Origin: Vineibacter terrae
Lineage (GTDB): Bacteria; Pseudomonadota; Alphaproteobacteria; Reyranellales; Reyranellaceae
Direction of reading: 5' to 3'
Assembly (NCBI RefSeq): GCF_008039615.1
Contig: NZ_VDUZ01000039.1
Span: 29,995-93,994, forward strand
DNA length: 64,000 bases
Shown here: positions 8,206 to 16,497 of the stretch, piece by piece
How the letters are laid out: every line of letters begins with the position of its first letter
Numbering within the stretch: the stretch's first letter is position 1
Notes under the pieces: model-generated
What the model was told of the DNA's origin: nothing
The model's input: only the letters and a program-made list of their open reading frames with translations
The model's database searches: none
Position numbers and translations under genes: made by a program

Positions 8206-10056
8206 ATGACCTTGGCCGCCGGACCGTCCGATACGCCGGCGCGTGACTGGTACTTCACGCGCTTCGAGCATCGCCGTCCCTTGCCGCCATCGCCGCACGT
8301 CAAGTGGCGCGAGACTCTATGGCAAATCCTGGCCAGCATGAGCCTCGGTATCGGCCTGTGGTATTTCTACTGGCGCTGGACGGCGAGCCTCAACATGGAT
8401 GCGTTGTGGTTCGCGATTCCCCTGGCGCTCGCCGAGACCCTGTCATTCATCGGCTTGCTGCTGCTGATGTTCAACATGTGGCAGGTCAGCGACACGCCGT
8501 GGCAGCCGCCACCGACGTCGGCCTGCCAGTGCGATCCGGATGCTGAAGATCGGCCGGTCAAGGTTGATGTCTACATCACCACCTACAGCGAGGATCCTGA
8601 GCTGGTTCGCCTGAGCCTTCAGGCAGCGAAGTCTCTCGTCTCGCCGCCGGGCGTAGAAATCGCCGTGTACTGCCTCGACGACGGCCGGCGCCCCGACATG
8701 CGCCAGGTCGCGGAGGAGGAGGGCTGCGGCTATCTCACCCGCTCGAGCGGCGAGGGCTTCAAGGCCGGCAACCTGCGCAATGCGCTCGACCATACGTCCG
8801 GCGATTTCGTCATCATCTGCGACGCCGACACCCGTATCTTTCCGCAGTTCGTTGAGCGCACGCTGGGTTACTTCCGTGACCCGGATGTCGCCTGGGTGCA
8901 GACGCCACAATGGTTCTTCGACCTGCCGGAGGGCGAGTCGCTGGAAGACGCGTGGGAACGCCGGTGGCGGGTTGTGGGGCTGGACAAGCTGGCGCGGCGG
9001 GCGGCGCGCTTTGTCCAGCGCCTCGTCGGCCCGGTACGGGTTGGCGAGGATCCGTTCGACAACAGCCCCGTCTTTTTCTATGACGTGCTTCTGCGCCGCC
9101 GGAACGGGGCCAGTGCTTCATTCTGCTGCGGCGCCGGCTCGATCCACCGTCGTGAAGCCGTGCTGCAGGCCTCCCTGCGTGCCTACGCCGCCGCCGTCGA
9201 GCAGCGTGTCACCCCCGTCATCGCCGAGATCGACGACGCCGAGAGCCGCGAGGTCCTGGGTTCGGCGATGCGGCGCGAAATGGCGCTGGAGACGCAGGTC
9301 ACGCCCTACAAGTTCCATGTCTCGGAGGACATCTACACCTCCATTGTCCTGCAAGGCGATCCGGTGCGTCCGTGGCGCAGCGTCTTCCACCCGGAAATCC
9401 TCTCCAAGATGCTGTCGCCGCAGGACATGCAGAGTTGGTTGATCCAGCGGTTCAAGTACGGTGCCGGCACGATCGACATCACACTGAACGACAACCCGCT
9501 GCTGAACTACAAGCTGACCCTGTCGCAGAAGCTGATGTATCTGATGACGATCTGGTCCTGGCTGTCTTGCCTGTGGATGCCGGCTTTCCTGCTTGCGCCC
9601 ATCATATACCTGTTTACCGGCATTCCGCCGGTGACGGCCTTCTCTCTGGAATTCTTCGTCCATTTCATTCCGTACATCTTTGCCTATGAGCTTGCGGTGC
9701 TGATCGGGGCCTGGGGCGTTTCCAACGGCCGTGGCAGCAGCTTCCACATGGCGTTCTTTCCGTACGGCCTTCGGGCGATATGGACCGTCCTGCGGGGCGA
9801 GCCCATCAAGTTTCCGATCACGCCCAAGGAGCGCCAGATCGGTCGGTTCCTCCATCACGTCAAATGGCAGATCCTCGTCATCGTGCTGACGGTGCTGGCC
9901 ATTGCCTGGGCGACCATCGCCATCTTCGTGTTGGGCTGGCGCACCGATGTCTCCGGCTACATCGTGAACGTGTTCTGGGGCACGTTCTGCATCATGATGA
10001 TGATGAGCATCGTCCGCGCCGCGCTGTGGCGTCCGGTGGGGGAAGGGACGACATGA
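8206..10056 (+). CDS. Cellulose-synthase-like family 2 glycosyltransferase (BcsA-like, no PilZ)
   Basis: An inner-membrane processive glycosyltransferase of 616 residues. Two N-terminal membrane helices (about 40-92) precede the catalytic domain. Its motifs are D158-D159 in CLDDGRRPD, the DAD triplet at 206-208, the acceptor-site SED at 373-375, and the QRFKY form (414-418) of the Q-x-x-R-W motif. Four to five C-terminal helices follow (about 440-605). The C-terminal c-di-GMP-binding PilZ domain of classical BcsA is absent, so control must come from elsewhere, plausibly the upstream phosphorelay or the downstream partner-switch proteins. It likely polymerises and exports a beta-linked glucan; the exact sugar cannot be read from sequence. 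Confidence 0.88.
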   Translation: MTLAAGPSDTPARDWYFTRFEHRRPLPPSPHVKWRETLWQILASMSLGIGLWYFYWRWTASLNMDALWFAIPLALAETLSFIGLLLLMFNMWQVSDTPWQPPPTSACQCDPDAEDRPVKVDVYITTYSEDPELVRLSLQAAKSLVSPPGVEIAVYCLDDGRRPDMRQVAEEEGCGYLTRSSGEGFKAGNLRNALDHTSGDFVIICDADTRIFPQFVERTLGYFRDPDVAWVQTPQWFFDLPEGESLEDAWERRWRVVGLDKLARRAARFVQRLVGPVRVGEDPFDNSPVFFYDVLLRRRNGASASFCCGAGSIHRREAVLQASLRAYAAAVEQRVTPVIAEIDDAESREVLGSAMRREMALETQVTPYKFHVSEDIYTSIVLQGDPVRPWRSVFHPEILSKMLSPQDMQSWLIQRFKYGAGTIDITLNDNPLLNYKLTLSQKLMYLMTIWSWLSCLWMPAFLLAPIIYLFTGIPPVTAFSLEFFVHFIPYIFAYELAVLIGAWGVSNGRGSSFHMAFFPYGLRAIWTVLRGEPIKFPITPKERQIGRFLHHVKWQILVIVLTVLAIAWATIAIFVLGWRTDVSGYIVNVFWGTFCIMMMMSIVRAALWRPVGEGTT

Positions 10057-11018
10057 CTGACGTGCGAAGACCGTCCGGCTGGATCACCGCGCGCAGCAAG
10101 ATCGCGTTCCTGATCGGCTTGGCGCTGGCGATGGCGGTGATCGTCTCGATGGAAGCCATCGACTTCAGCCGGCAGGCCGACCCGTTGGGAACCTATTGGC
10201 TGAAGTCACGCGGCTTTTCCGCCAACCCGCCGCAGCGGCGCGCGATGGGCAGCGCGCGCGTGCCCGCGCTCGACGCCTGGGTGGCGGCCGCGAGCCGGCG
10301 GCTGGCGCGTGAAGATGCGCCGGCTGAAGCGGTATTGCTCGGGGTGGCGGCCTGCCTGCACGGCAACCTGGTCTGCGATGCGCGGCTTGCCGCGCCGGCG
10401 AACGGCGAGGCGCTGGCGCGCGCGTCCGGCGCCTGGACGGACGGGATCGAGGGCGCTGTGGCGCTGGTTGCCGCCACGCGCCTCGCTTTGTCGGGCGATG
10501 TGTCCGGCACGGCCCTGGCGCCGCCGCGGGCAGCAGCCCGCGCGCTCCGTACCGCGGCGTTGACGGGACTGGCGCCCGGTCATCGCCAGTTCGCGGCCCG
10601 TGCGGCAGCGATCGTGGGCCGGGAAATGCCCAGGGCACGCAGCTACATCGACCTGCGCAACGTATTCATGGACGATGGCCGGGTCGTGATCAGCGGATCG
10701 ACACAACAGCGGCGGCTGGAGGAAGGATTGGCGTTGCTGGCAACAGTCTTTCCGCCGGATGGCGTTGCAAGTCGGCTCTCATGGCGGGCCATGCGCGCCG
10801 CGGCCGATGACGCGAAGGACATTGCGCCTGGAACGTTGGCGATGTGGTGGGCGCTGTTCGACTCGGCGTCCCTTCCGCAGCCCCTTGCGGCCCGCAGTCC
10901 GGGCGGCAGCAGCGTCACCGCCGAGGCTGGTGATGCGCTTTCACCTCACGATGCGGCTCGGATCCTGTTGGCCGTTGCCTATGTTCGCCAGGGGCCGCTG
11001 CTCGAGATCGGCCAGTAG
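10053..11018 (+). CDS. Membrane-anchored protein of unknown function partnered with the glycosyltransferase
   Basis: A protein of 321 residues. The start overlaps the glycosyltransferase stop in an ATGA. One N-terminal membrane helix (about 17-36, IAFLIGLALAMAVIVSMEA) is followed by an Ala/Arg-rich, mostly helical periplasmic domain with two cysteines close together (AACLHGNLVCDA). I recognise no family. Strict coupling to the synthase suggests an accessory role such as scaffolding or guiding the polymer, comparable in position (not in sequence) to BcsB or BcsC partners. It ends the operon; a palindromic repeat follows. Confidence 0.75.
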   Translation: MTDVRRPSGWITARSKIAFLIGLALAMAVIVSMEAIDFSRQADPLGTYWLKSRGFSANPPQRRAMGSARVPALDAWVAAASRRLAREDAPAEAVLLGVAACLHGNLVCDARLAAPANGEALARASGAWTDGIEGAVALVAATRLALSGDVSGTALAPPRAAARALRTAALTGLAPGHRQFAARAAAIVGREMPRARSYIDLRNVFMDDGRVVISGSTQQRRLEEGLALLATVFPPDGVASRLSWRAMRAAADDAKDIAPGTLAMWWALFDSASLPQPLAARSPGGSSVTAEAGDALSPHDAARILLAVAYVRQGPLLEIGQ

Positions 11019-11070
11019 CGTGTGCGCGTCTCCTGGGCGTCGCCCTGTGGAGTGGACACATCTCGTTGCT

Positions 11071-11200
11071 GTCATCCTGAGCGGAGCGAAGGATCCGTTG
11101 AACCGTCGAAATGCACGGAACTGGCGATGACGCACATGCGCCGGTGAAGTCCGTTCGTGCGAAACGACGGCATAACAGGTCCTTCGCTTCGCTCAGGACG
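11071..11200. repeat. Intergenic inverted repeat, GTCATCCTGAGC family
   Basis: The left arm at 11071-11096 begins GTCATCCTGAGCGGAGCGAA. The right arm at 11177-11200 reads as its imperfect reverse complement, ending CTTCGCTCAGGACG. A related arm occurs at 17333-17357. The arrangement resembles large intergenic palindromic repeats in other GC-rich genomes. It lies between two convergent operons and could also stop transcription. Confidence 0.75.
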
Positions 11201-11262
11201 GCAGCGAACGTTGACTTCCAGATATGTGTCATCTCCGCACGGGCGTCGCAGAGCGCTCGAAT

Positions 11263-11721
11263 TTACCGCCCTCGATAGCGAATCAACACGAGACAGTTGC
11301 GATCCCCGATGCGTTCGTAGTGCGTCTCGTCGCTGCCCTGTTTGATGAGGAACAGACCGAGCCCGCTTTCGGGCAGCATGTCGGTGTCGAGCTCGGCATA
11401 GGGCGTATCCGCCTGCGCAGCGATGCGGCCCCCCAGATCGAAGGGCGGGCCGACGTCGCACACGCTCACGTCGACACGCGCGGCACTCGCCTTGACCTCG
11501 ACCTCGACGGTCAGAGCCGCATTTCCCCGGTGCGCATGAAGGATGGCGTTGTTCACCGCCTCGCTGCAGGCAAGCGCGAACGGCTCGCCGCGGTCTTCGC
11601 CGAGCAGCTCCAGAATCAGCGTCCGCAGGCCGGTCAGCTCCGATTGAGCGCGTCCGATGTCGCTGCGAATGCTGAGCCGCAGTTTGATGTCCTCGGGCAG
11701 CGGTGAGGGCGCGGCGCTCAT
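11263..11721 (-). CDS. Anti-sigma-factor-type serine kinase (RsbW-like ATPase)
   Basis: A GHKL ATPase of 152 residues with the N box CSEAVNNAILHAH (E54, N57, N58) and a G box ESGLGLFLIKQ. This is the HATPase_c_2 form found in RsbW and SpoIIAB-type kinases. The start overlaps the STAS gene stop by 4 bp. In such modules the kinase phosphorylates and is sequestered by the STAS protein and, when free, binds a target, often a sigma factor. No sigma factor is encoded nearby, so the target may be an enzyme of the polysaccharide machinery or a regulator elsewhere. Confidence 0.88.
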   Translation of the reverse strand: MSAAPSPLPEDIKLRLSIRSDIGRAQSELTGLRTLILELLGEDRGEPFALACSEAVNNAILHAHRGNAALTVEVEVKASAARVDVSVCDVGPPFDLGGRIAAQADTPYAELDTDMLPESGLGLFLIKQGSDETHYERIGDRNCLVLIRYRGR

Positions 11722-12071
11722 GCGGCGGGCGGGCCCGCGCCCAGCGCGCGCGCCGCCTCGTCCACTGTCGCATGCTGGGTCAGGATGCGGTCGATGCGTG
11801 TGATCTGCAGCAGCTTGCGCACGGCCGGGCGTGTTCCCGCCAGCACCAGGTCGCCATCGCGGCCGATCCGCTTGAGCAAAGCCACGATGGCGCCGAGGCC
11901 CGAGGAGTCCATGAATTCGACCGCGCCGAGGTCGAGAATGACATGTCGAGCCCCATTGCTGATCTCGGTGCCGACCGACTCCTTGAAGGCGACGGCGACG
12001 CCGGCATCCAGCCGGGTGCCGTCCATCCGTAGTGCAATGACCTCGCCCAGTACCTTCTTCTCGAGATTCAT
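11718..12071 (-). CDS. STAS-domain anti-sigma-factor antagonist (RsbV-like)
   Basis: A protein of 117 residues from the ATG at 12071; a TTG at 12098 is a weaker alternative. It has the STAS fold with the phospho-acceptor motif VEFMDSSGLGAI, where S56 or S57 should be phosphorylated by the downstream kinase and dephosphorylated by the upstream phosphatase. The stop overlaps the kinase gene by 4 bp. This is the middle component of a three-gene partner-switch operon. Confidence 0.9.
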   Translation of the reverse strand: MNLEKKVLGEVIALRMDGTRLDAGVAVAFKESVGTEISNGARHVILDLGAVEFMDSSGLGAIVALLKRIGRDGDLVLAGTRPAVRKLLQITRIDRILTQHATVDEAARALGAGPPAA

Positions 12072-12094
12072 GTCGGCGGTCCTGTTCGCAAGAA

Positions 12095-13342
12095 TCAACG
12101 GGCGGTTCGCTCGATCAACAGCAGGCTGACATCGTCGGCCAGCGCGCGTCCGCCGGCCCAGCTCATCAGGTGGTGACGAATATGGTCCGTCGCGTGTTCA
12201 ACGGTCTGATCGCGCACGGCGTCGAGCAGGTCGGCGAGACGTTCTTCGCCGAACGGCACGTCATCTCTGTTGGTGCAGTCAATCACGCCGTCAGAGTATA
12301 CGGCCAATCGGTCGCCGGCGCGAAACTCTAATGAAACGTCCTCGTATGTCGCTTCCGGGAGCATCCCCACCGGGAAGCCCGTCAGGTCGACATGCGTGGG
12401 CGCATCACCAACCCGGGTCAGCAGCGGCGGCGGGTGGCCGGCCAGCGCCAGGTCGAGGTGGTCCTCTTGTCCCAGGCGCATCAGGATCATGGTGAAGTAG
12501 GGGTCGTCGGAGTCGGCCTCGGTGGCGAAGCGCGCGTTGAGCTCCGCCAGGATCGCGGCCGGGCTGAAGCCTGGCTGGCGCAGGCCGGTCGTGATGTCCG
12601 GCCGGACCATCCGGTTCAGCGTCACCGACTGGAAGGCGGCTGGAACGCCATGTCCGGCCACGTCGGCGGCGAACACATAGGCTTCGTCCCGGCCGACTGG
12701 ACCATAACCGTACGTGTCGCCCGACACGATCGCCGAGGGGATGAAGACGGCGCCGATGCGCAAGGTGGGCAGGGTTGCGTACGATGGAGGCAGGTTGCGG
12801 CGCTGCGCCTGGGCGGCTATTGCCAGATCCGCCTGCGCGCGGTCATACGCCTGCTGCAGAGCGCCCATGGCTTTGACCAGCGCCGCGTTGCGTTCCGTCA
12901 GGCGGCGATGCAACGCCAGGATTCGCGCAGCCGACTGCAGATGGGCAGGCAGGCGCTGCGTGGTCATCAGCTTGCCAAGGAAGTCATCGGCGCCGGCGGC
13001 GCGGCCGGCGACAATGTCGTCGCGGTCCTGTCGCGTCGTCAGCAGAATCACATAGGCCATGTCGCCGCTGGGCTTCTGGCGCAGCGCTCGAATCAAAGCG
13101 ATGCCGTCCATCGCCGGCATCATCCAGTCCGTGACCACCAGGGCGGTGGGGGCGGCGCCGAACGCACGCAGCGCCTCGCGGGGATCGGTGAAGCCCTGCA
13201 CGGTGAAACCGCAATCCTGCACCAGCCGGCAGGTCAGCTCACACATCAGGGGATCATCGTCGACTACCATGGCGCTCAAGCCCGCACCGATCCGCGCCGT
13301 CGACGTACTGTCGGATACCGGAAGACTACGATTGTGATCCAT
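12095..13342 (-). CDS. Response-regulator PP2C phosphatase (REC-SpoIIE, RsbU-like)
   Basis: A protein of 415 residues from the ATG at 13342, which has GGAGG at an ideal distance. It comprises a receiver domain (about 24-140; acidic DDD at 28-30, D72 in VVTDWMMPAMDG), a helical linker (about 150-200) and a PP2C/SpoIIE phosphatase domain. The phosphatase metal motifs are SGDTYGYG, DVAGHGVPAAF, YSDGVID and a final ADDVSLLLIE. It should dephosphorylate the STAS protein when its receiver is phosphorylated, thereby freeing the antagonist. A plausible phosphate donor is the hybrid kinase and Hpt pathway encoded convergently at 4921-8202, but that link is inferred from position. Confidence 0.92.
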   Translation of the reverse strand: MDHNRSLPVSDSTSTARIGAGLSAMVVDDDPLMCELTCRLVQDCGFTVQGFTDPREALRAFGAAPTALVVTDWMMPAMDGIALIRALRQKPSGDMAYVILLTTRQDRDDIVAGRAAGADDFLGKLMTTQRLPAHLQSAARILALHRRLTERNAALVKAMGALQQAYDRAQADLAIAAQAQRRNLPPSYATLPTLRIGAVFIPSAIVSGDTYGYGPVGRDEAYVFAADVAGHGVPAAFQSVTLNRMVRPDITTGLRQPGFSPAAILAELNARFATEADSDDPYFTMILMRLGQEDHLDLALAGHPPPLLTRVGDAPTHVDLTGFPVGMLPEATYEDVSLEFRAGDRLAVYSDGVIDCTNRDDVPFGEERLADLLDAVRDQTVEHATDHIRHHLMSWAGGRALADDVSLLLIERTAR

Positions 13343-13466
13343 GCCGGGACCTCCGATTGGGCCGGCTTGTTTGCAGTGGAACGCACCCTGCATCGTTGCA
13401 GCTTGTCGACGCAAGTGTTGTTCAGCATGATAACGGATCAATCGTCCGCTGAGGGAGCCCGTCGGC

Positions 13467-14189
13467 ATGGGGTGTTCAGGTTCGTGCTCGTTGGCGGGGC
13501 GTTTGGTTGCGGCACTGGCGGTCAGCCTCTCCATGGGATCGTCGGCGCGCGCGGAAGGGCAATCCATCGGCCTGAGCGGCTTCGATTACGCGTCGACGGG
13601 CTATTATGCCTTTGTCGGCTGGCTGAAGCCGCTGGAAGGTAAGTTCGATACGCACAATTGGGTGCTGCGCCTGTGGCTGGATCGCCTCGTCTACGAGGTC
13701 GACGATGGCAGCAAGACTGTTCGTGCCCACACGTGGGGAGGTGCGGTCGGCCTGACCCGGTTCTTTCCGGTTGGCACGGCGCGTGTCGGTCTCGGCGCCG
13801 GCTTCGAAGCGCGCGAAAAGGAGTATTCACGCCCGACCACGTTGCACGACGACGGCTTCAAGCTGCGGCCGCGCCTGGAGCTGAACTACAACCAGCCGCT
13901 GGGCGGTCCCGTGCGCCTCAACGTGATCGGCAGCACGCTGATTCCGCACTTCGACAGCTATGGCCGGGCGCAGCTGCTGTACAAGACCAACGTTCTCGAC
14001 ACCGAGATCGGCCTCAGTACCTCGGGTGTCGCCGGCGAGGATTACTCCTCCTGGCGCGTCGGTTTCGCTTTCGACTCCATGAGGATCAGTGAAACGCTGC
14101 GCCTTGCCGGCGGTGCCGGCGTTCAGCGACGAGAGGGAAAGACCGAGGCCTACGGTGTGATTACGCTGGTCGTGCTGTTCGGATTCTGA
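13467..14189 (+). CDS. bcsS: BcsS-like cellulose biosynthesis outer-membrane protein
   Basis: A protein of 240 residues with a signal peptide (hydrophobic run about 11-24, cleavage near SSARA-EGQ). The mature part is a chain of amphipathic beta strands with alternating Gly and aromatic residues and ends in a C-terminal …VITLVVLFGF, the phenylalanine-terminated strand typical of outer-membrane beta barrels. The SGFDYASTGYYAFVGWLKPLEG opening and overall length match the BcsS family of alphaproteobacterial cellulose loci. It is divergent from the phosphatase gene, 125 bp apart. With the cellulose-synthase-like enzyme at 8206 it supports an exported glucan. Family assignment is by pattern, so moderate. 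Confidence 0.68.
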   Translation: MGCSGSCSLAGRLVAALAVSLSMGSSARAEGQSIGLSGFDYASTGYYAFVGWLKPLEGKFDTHNWVLRLWLDRLVYEVDDGSKTVRAHTWGGAVGLTRFFPVGTARVGLGAGFEAREKEYSRPTTLHDDGFKLRPRLELNYNQPLGGPVRLNVIGSTLIPHFDSYGRAQLLYKTNVLDTEIGLSTSGVAGEDYSSWRVGFAFDSMRISETLRLAGGAGVQRREGKTEAYGVITLVVLFGF

Positions 14190-14222
14190 TCGCGTGCTGC
14201 GGCCCGCGCGGGAGCATGGTCC

Positions 14223-15278
14223 TCACCGGGGGGCGGCCAGGAGGCTCTCTCGGATTGCGCTGTGCATGGGCTTTCGGTGCATCGCGGCATCGAACGGCAG
14301 GCCTCGGTTCCGGTCGCGCGTGGTTCTTGCAGTATCCGTCGCATGGCCTTCGTCGGCGGTGGACGGCGATAACCAGGAGTGGCGATCGGTCATGCCCCAG
14401 GTGATCACGCCTCGTACCGCCGGTTGCGCCAGCGCGACATCGAGATAGCGCCTTACCTCGTCCGCCACGCGTCGATCGCGTGCCGCCACGGGCGCCTGGC
14501 GGTCCGCCTCGCGCACGTCCAGCTCGGTGATGACGATGAACAATCCTAGCGCCGCGATCTCGGCCAGGAAATCACCAAAGGCCGTTGCGTCGATCTTGCC
14601 CTTGCCGAGGTCCAGATGTCCCTGGATGCCAAGGCCATCGAGCGGGGCACCCGCAGCCTTGAGCCGCTCGACGAGCTTGAGGAGGCAATGGCGTCGGCTG
14701 CGCTCGTCCGGCAGGTCGTACTCCAGACCGTATTCGTTGACCATCAGGCGTGCCGTGGGGGCCAGGATGCGGGCTTCTTCGAGTGCCCGCCGGATGTAGT
14801 CAGGCCCGAACACATCAAGAAAGACGCTTCTGCGTAACCCGTCACCGTGATGGCCAGGCTCCAGCGGCTCGTTGATCACGTCCCACTGATCGATCGCCTG
14901 GCCGTAGCGCGCGAGCACGGTCGAGAAATGTCGATGGATTGGCCCCCAATCCTTGGATTCACGCAAGATGCGCTCGGCCCAGGAAGGCACGGTGCGATGC
15001 CACAACAGGGTGTGGCCGCGCACCTTCATGCCATGCGCGTCGCTGAATCGCAGCAGGTCATCGACGGGTGTGAATAGATGGGAGCCGGGCTTGGGTTCAA
15101 TGGCATCCCACTTGAGCGCGTATTCTGGTGTCAGCCACGTGCACTCGCGAACGATAGCGGCCCGCAAATCGGGCTGCCCGTCGATCTGCTCGATCTGAGC
15201 CGAGGTGCCACAATAACGACCTGTGTCAGCCGCTGCCGCAGCCAGGGATGACGGCAAGCCGGATTTTCGAAAGCCCAC
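14223..15278 (-). CDS. Endo-1,4-beta-xylanase, glycoside hydrolase family 10
   Basis: A protein of about 351 residues from a GTG at 15278, placed seven bases after AGGAGG. The GH10 hallmarks are complete: acid/base E137 in WDVINEP and nucleophile E252 in VITELDVRE, with the HTLLWH motif before them. A strong signal peptide is not evident from this start. The frame is open upstream and contains a twin-arginine-like GRRCFAAGGLLVGF stretch, but no good start codon precedes it, so export remains uncertain. It may trim a beta-glycan made by the neighbouring synthase or degrade plant xylan. Confidence 0.9.
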   Translation of the reverse strand: MGFRKSGLPSSLAAAAADTGRYCGTSAQIEQIDGQPDLRAAIVRECTWLTPEYALKWDAIEPKPGSHLFTPVDDLLRFSDAHGMKVRGHTLLWHRTVPSWAERILRESKDWGPIHRHFSTVLARYGQAIDQWDVINEPLEPGHHGDGLRRSVFLDVFGPDYIRRALEEARILAPTARLMVNEYGLEYDLPDERSRRHCLLKLVERLKAAGAPLDGLGIQGHLDLGKGKIDATAFGDFLAEIAALGLFIVITELDVREADRQAPVAARDRRVADEVRRYLDVALAQPAVRGVITWGMTDRHSWLSPSTADEGHATDTARTTRDRNRGLPFDAAMHRKPMHSAIRESLLAAPR

Positions 15279-15330
15279 GAGCAACCCTCCTGCCGCAAAG
15301 CATCTGCGACCGAACTGATTGGAAGAACGT

Positions 15331-15747
15331 GTGAAGCGACCCAGACGTGCCGGCGTTGTCGCTCTTGTCGCGGTACTGGTCGCGGGATCCAGGCTGGCAG
15401 GGTCGCACCTGCCGATGGCAGGCGAAGCGATTGCCCAACAATCGAGGACTTGCGCCATGGACCCGTACAACAGTCGATCTGCGTCTACCAGGCCACCCTT
15501 GCCGACGTGGCCAAGACCTATACCACGCGCGGTGGCGGCGGGATCAGCGCCATCGCGCAGAACTCGACCACGACGTTCACCGTGCAGATCGCCCAGGAAG
15601 GCCGCAAGGACCTGCTGAACTACACCGTCAAGATCGGCGCGGACGGCAAGAACCGTTGCCGGCGGACGCCAACTGGATTGCGCGTCGAGCCAGTCCGAGT
15701 CACACTTGGCGCGCTGGCGGGGCCCTATGTGGGATATCCCGGCTTAG
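15331..15747 (+). pseudogene. Secreted small protein gene with two compensating frameshifts
   Basis: A GTG at 15331 after GGAAG begins a signal peptide (VKRPRRAGVVALVAVLVAG… to GEAIAQQ). Near 15462 the coherent protein moves to the frame one base earlier, where QQSICVYQATLADVAKTYTT and a run of beta-like sequence to KIGADGK follow. Near 15650 it returns to the first frame as VAGGRQLDCASSQSESHLAR and ends at a TAG at 15745-15747. Read across both shifts this gives a sensible protein of about 138 residues with a normal end just before the next gene. Either one base was lost and one gained, or there are two sequencing errors. No family is recognised. Confidence 0.6.
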
Positions 15748-15762
15748 GGGAGGATCGGTCAG

Positions 15763-16431
15763 ATGGCTGGTCCATGGCTCTTCAAGAGCGAAACCTACGA
15801 TAACTGCAACTGCGCCATCAATTGCGGCTGCCAGTTCAACCTGCCGAGTACCCACGGCTATTGTCAGTCGGCCTTCATCGGCCACCTGGTCGAGGGCCAC
15901 TTCAATGATACGCCGTTGGCAGGGCTGAATTGGGCCGCGCTTTACAAATGGCCCGGCGAGATCAAGGACGGAAATGGCAAACGCCAGATCGTTGTCGACG
16001 AGCGTGCGGATCAAGCTCAACGGATCGCGCTCGAAACAATCATCTCCGGCGAGGCCTGCGCTCCTCTGAGCAATCTTTTCGCCGTTTTCGCCACCACATG
16101 TTCGGCGTTTTGCCAGACCTTGTTCCTGCCGATTGACCTCGAGGCCGACCTCGAATGTCGGACCGCAAGGGTCGAGATACCTGGCGTCCTGAAGAGCAAG
16201 GCAGGTCCAAAGATCAACGAGTTCAATGGTGAACCATTCCACATTGCACTCGCGCGCCCGAGCGGCAGCTTCGAGTTTACTTACGCCGAGATCGGATTGG
16301 GCACCACCTCAGTGGCGGGCGACATGGAGATGGCGTTCGAAAATTCTTGGGCGCACTTCTGTGTTCACCACTTCAACCAGGATGGTTTGATTCGCGAAAG
16401 ATCGAGGCTGACAGCATGGCTCGGCGCTTGA
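15763..16431 (+). CDS. DUF1326 domain-containing protein
   Basis: A protein of 222 residues beginning MAGPWLFKSETYDNCNCAINCGCQFN. The cluster of four cysteines in the first 25 residues, followed by GHLVEGHFNDTPLAGLNW and VVDERADQAQR, fits the DUF1326 family, which often accompanies DUF2182 metal-binding membrane proteins. No signal peptide or membrane helix is present. The biochemical role is unknown, although the Cys-rich start suggests metal binding. The gene begins 15 bp after the frameshifted secreted-protein gene and is followed by the cyclase-like gene, so the three may form one operon. Confidence 0.85.
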   Translation: MAGPWLFKSETYDNCNCAINCGCQFNLPSTHGYCQSAFIGHLVEGHFNDTPLAGLNWAALYKWPGEIKDGNGKRQIVVDERADQAQRIALETIISGEACAPLSNLFAVFATTCSAFCQTLFLPIDLEADLECRTARVEIPGVLKSKAGPKINEFNGEPFHIALARPSGSFEFTYAEIGLGTTSVAGDMEMAFENSWAHFCVHHFNQDGLIRERSRLTAWLGA

Positions 16432-16497
16432 CTGCGCGCCATCGTGGACGAGCGCAGTGAGCGCTTCGGGTACTGCAAGGCCAAGGGGAGGCCGCAG

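Noticed and set aside
12392..13642. A 416-codon plus-strand frame over the phosphatase gene
   Set aside because: It is antisense to clear REC and PP2C motifs and has repetitive Arg/Gly/Gln composition.
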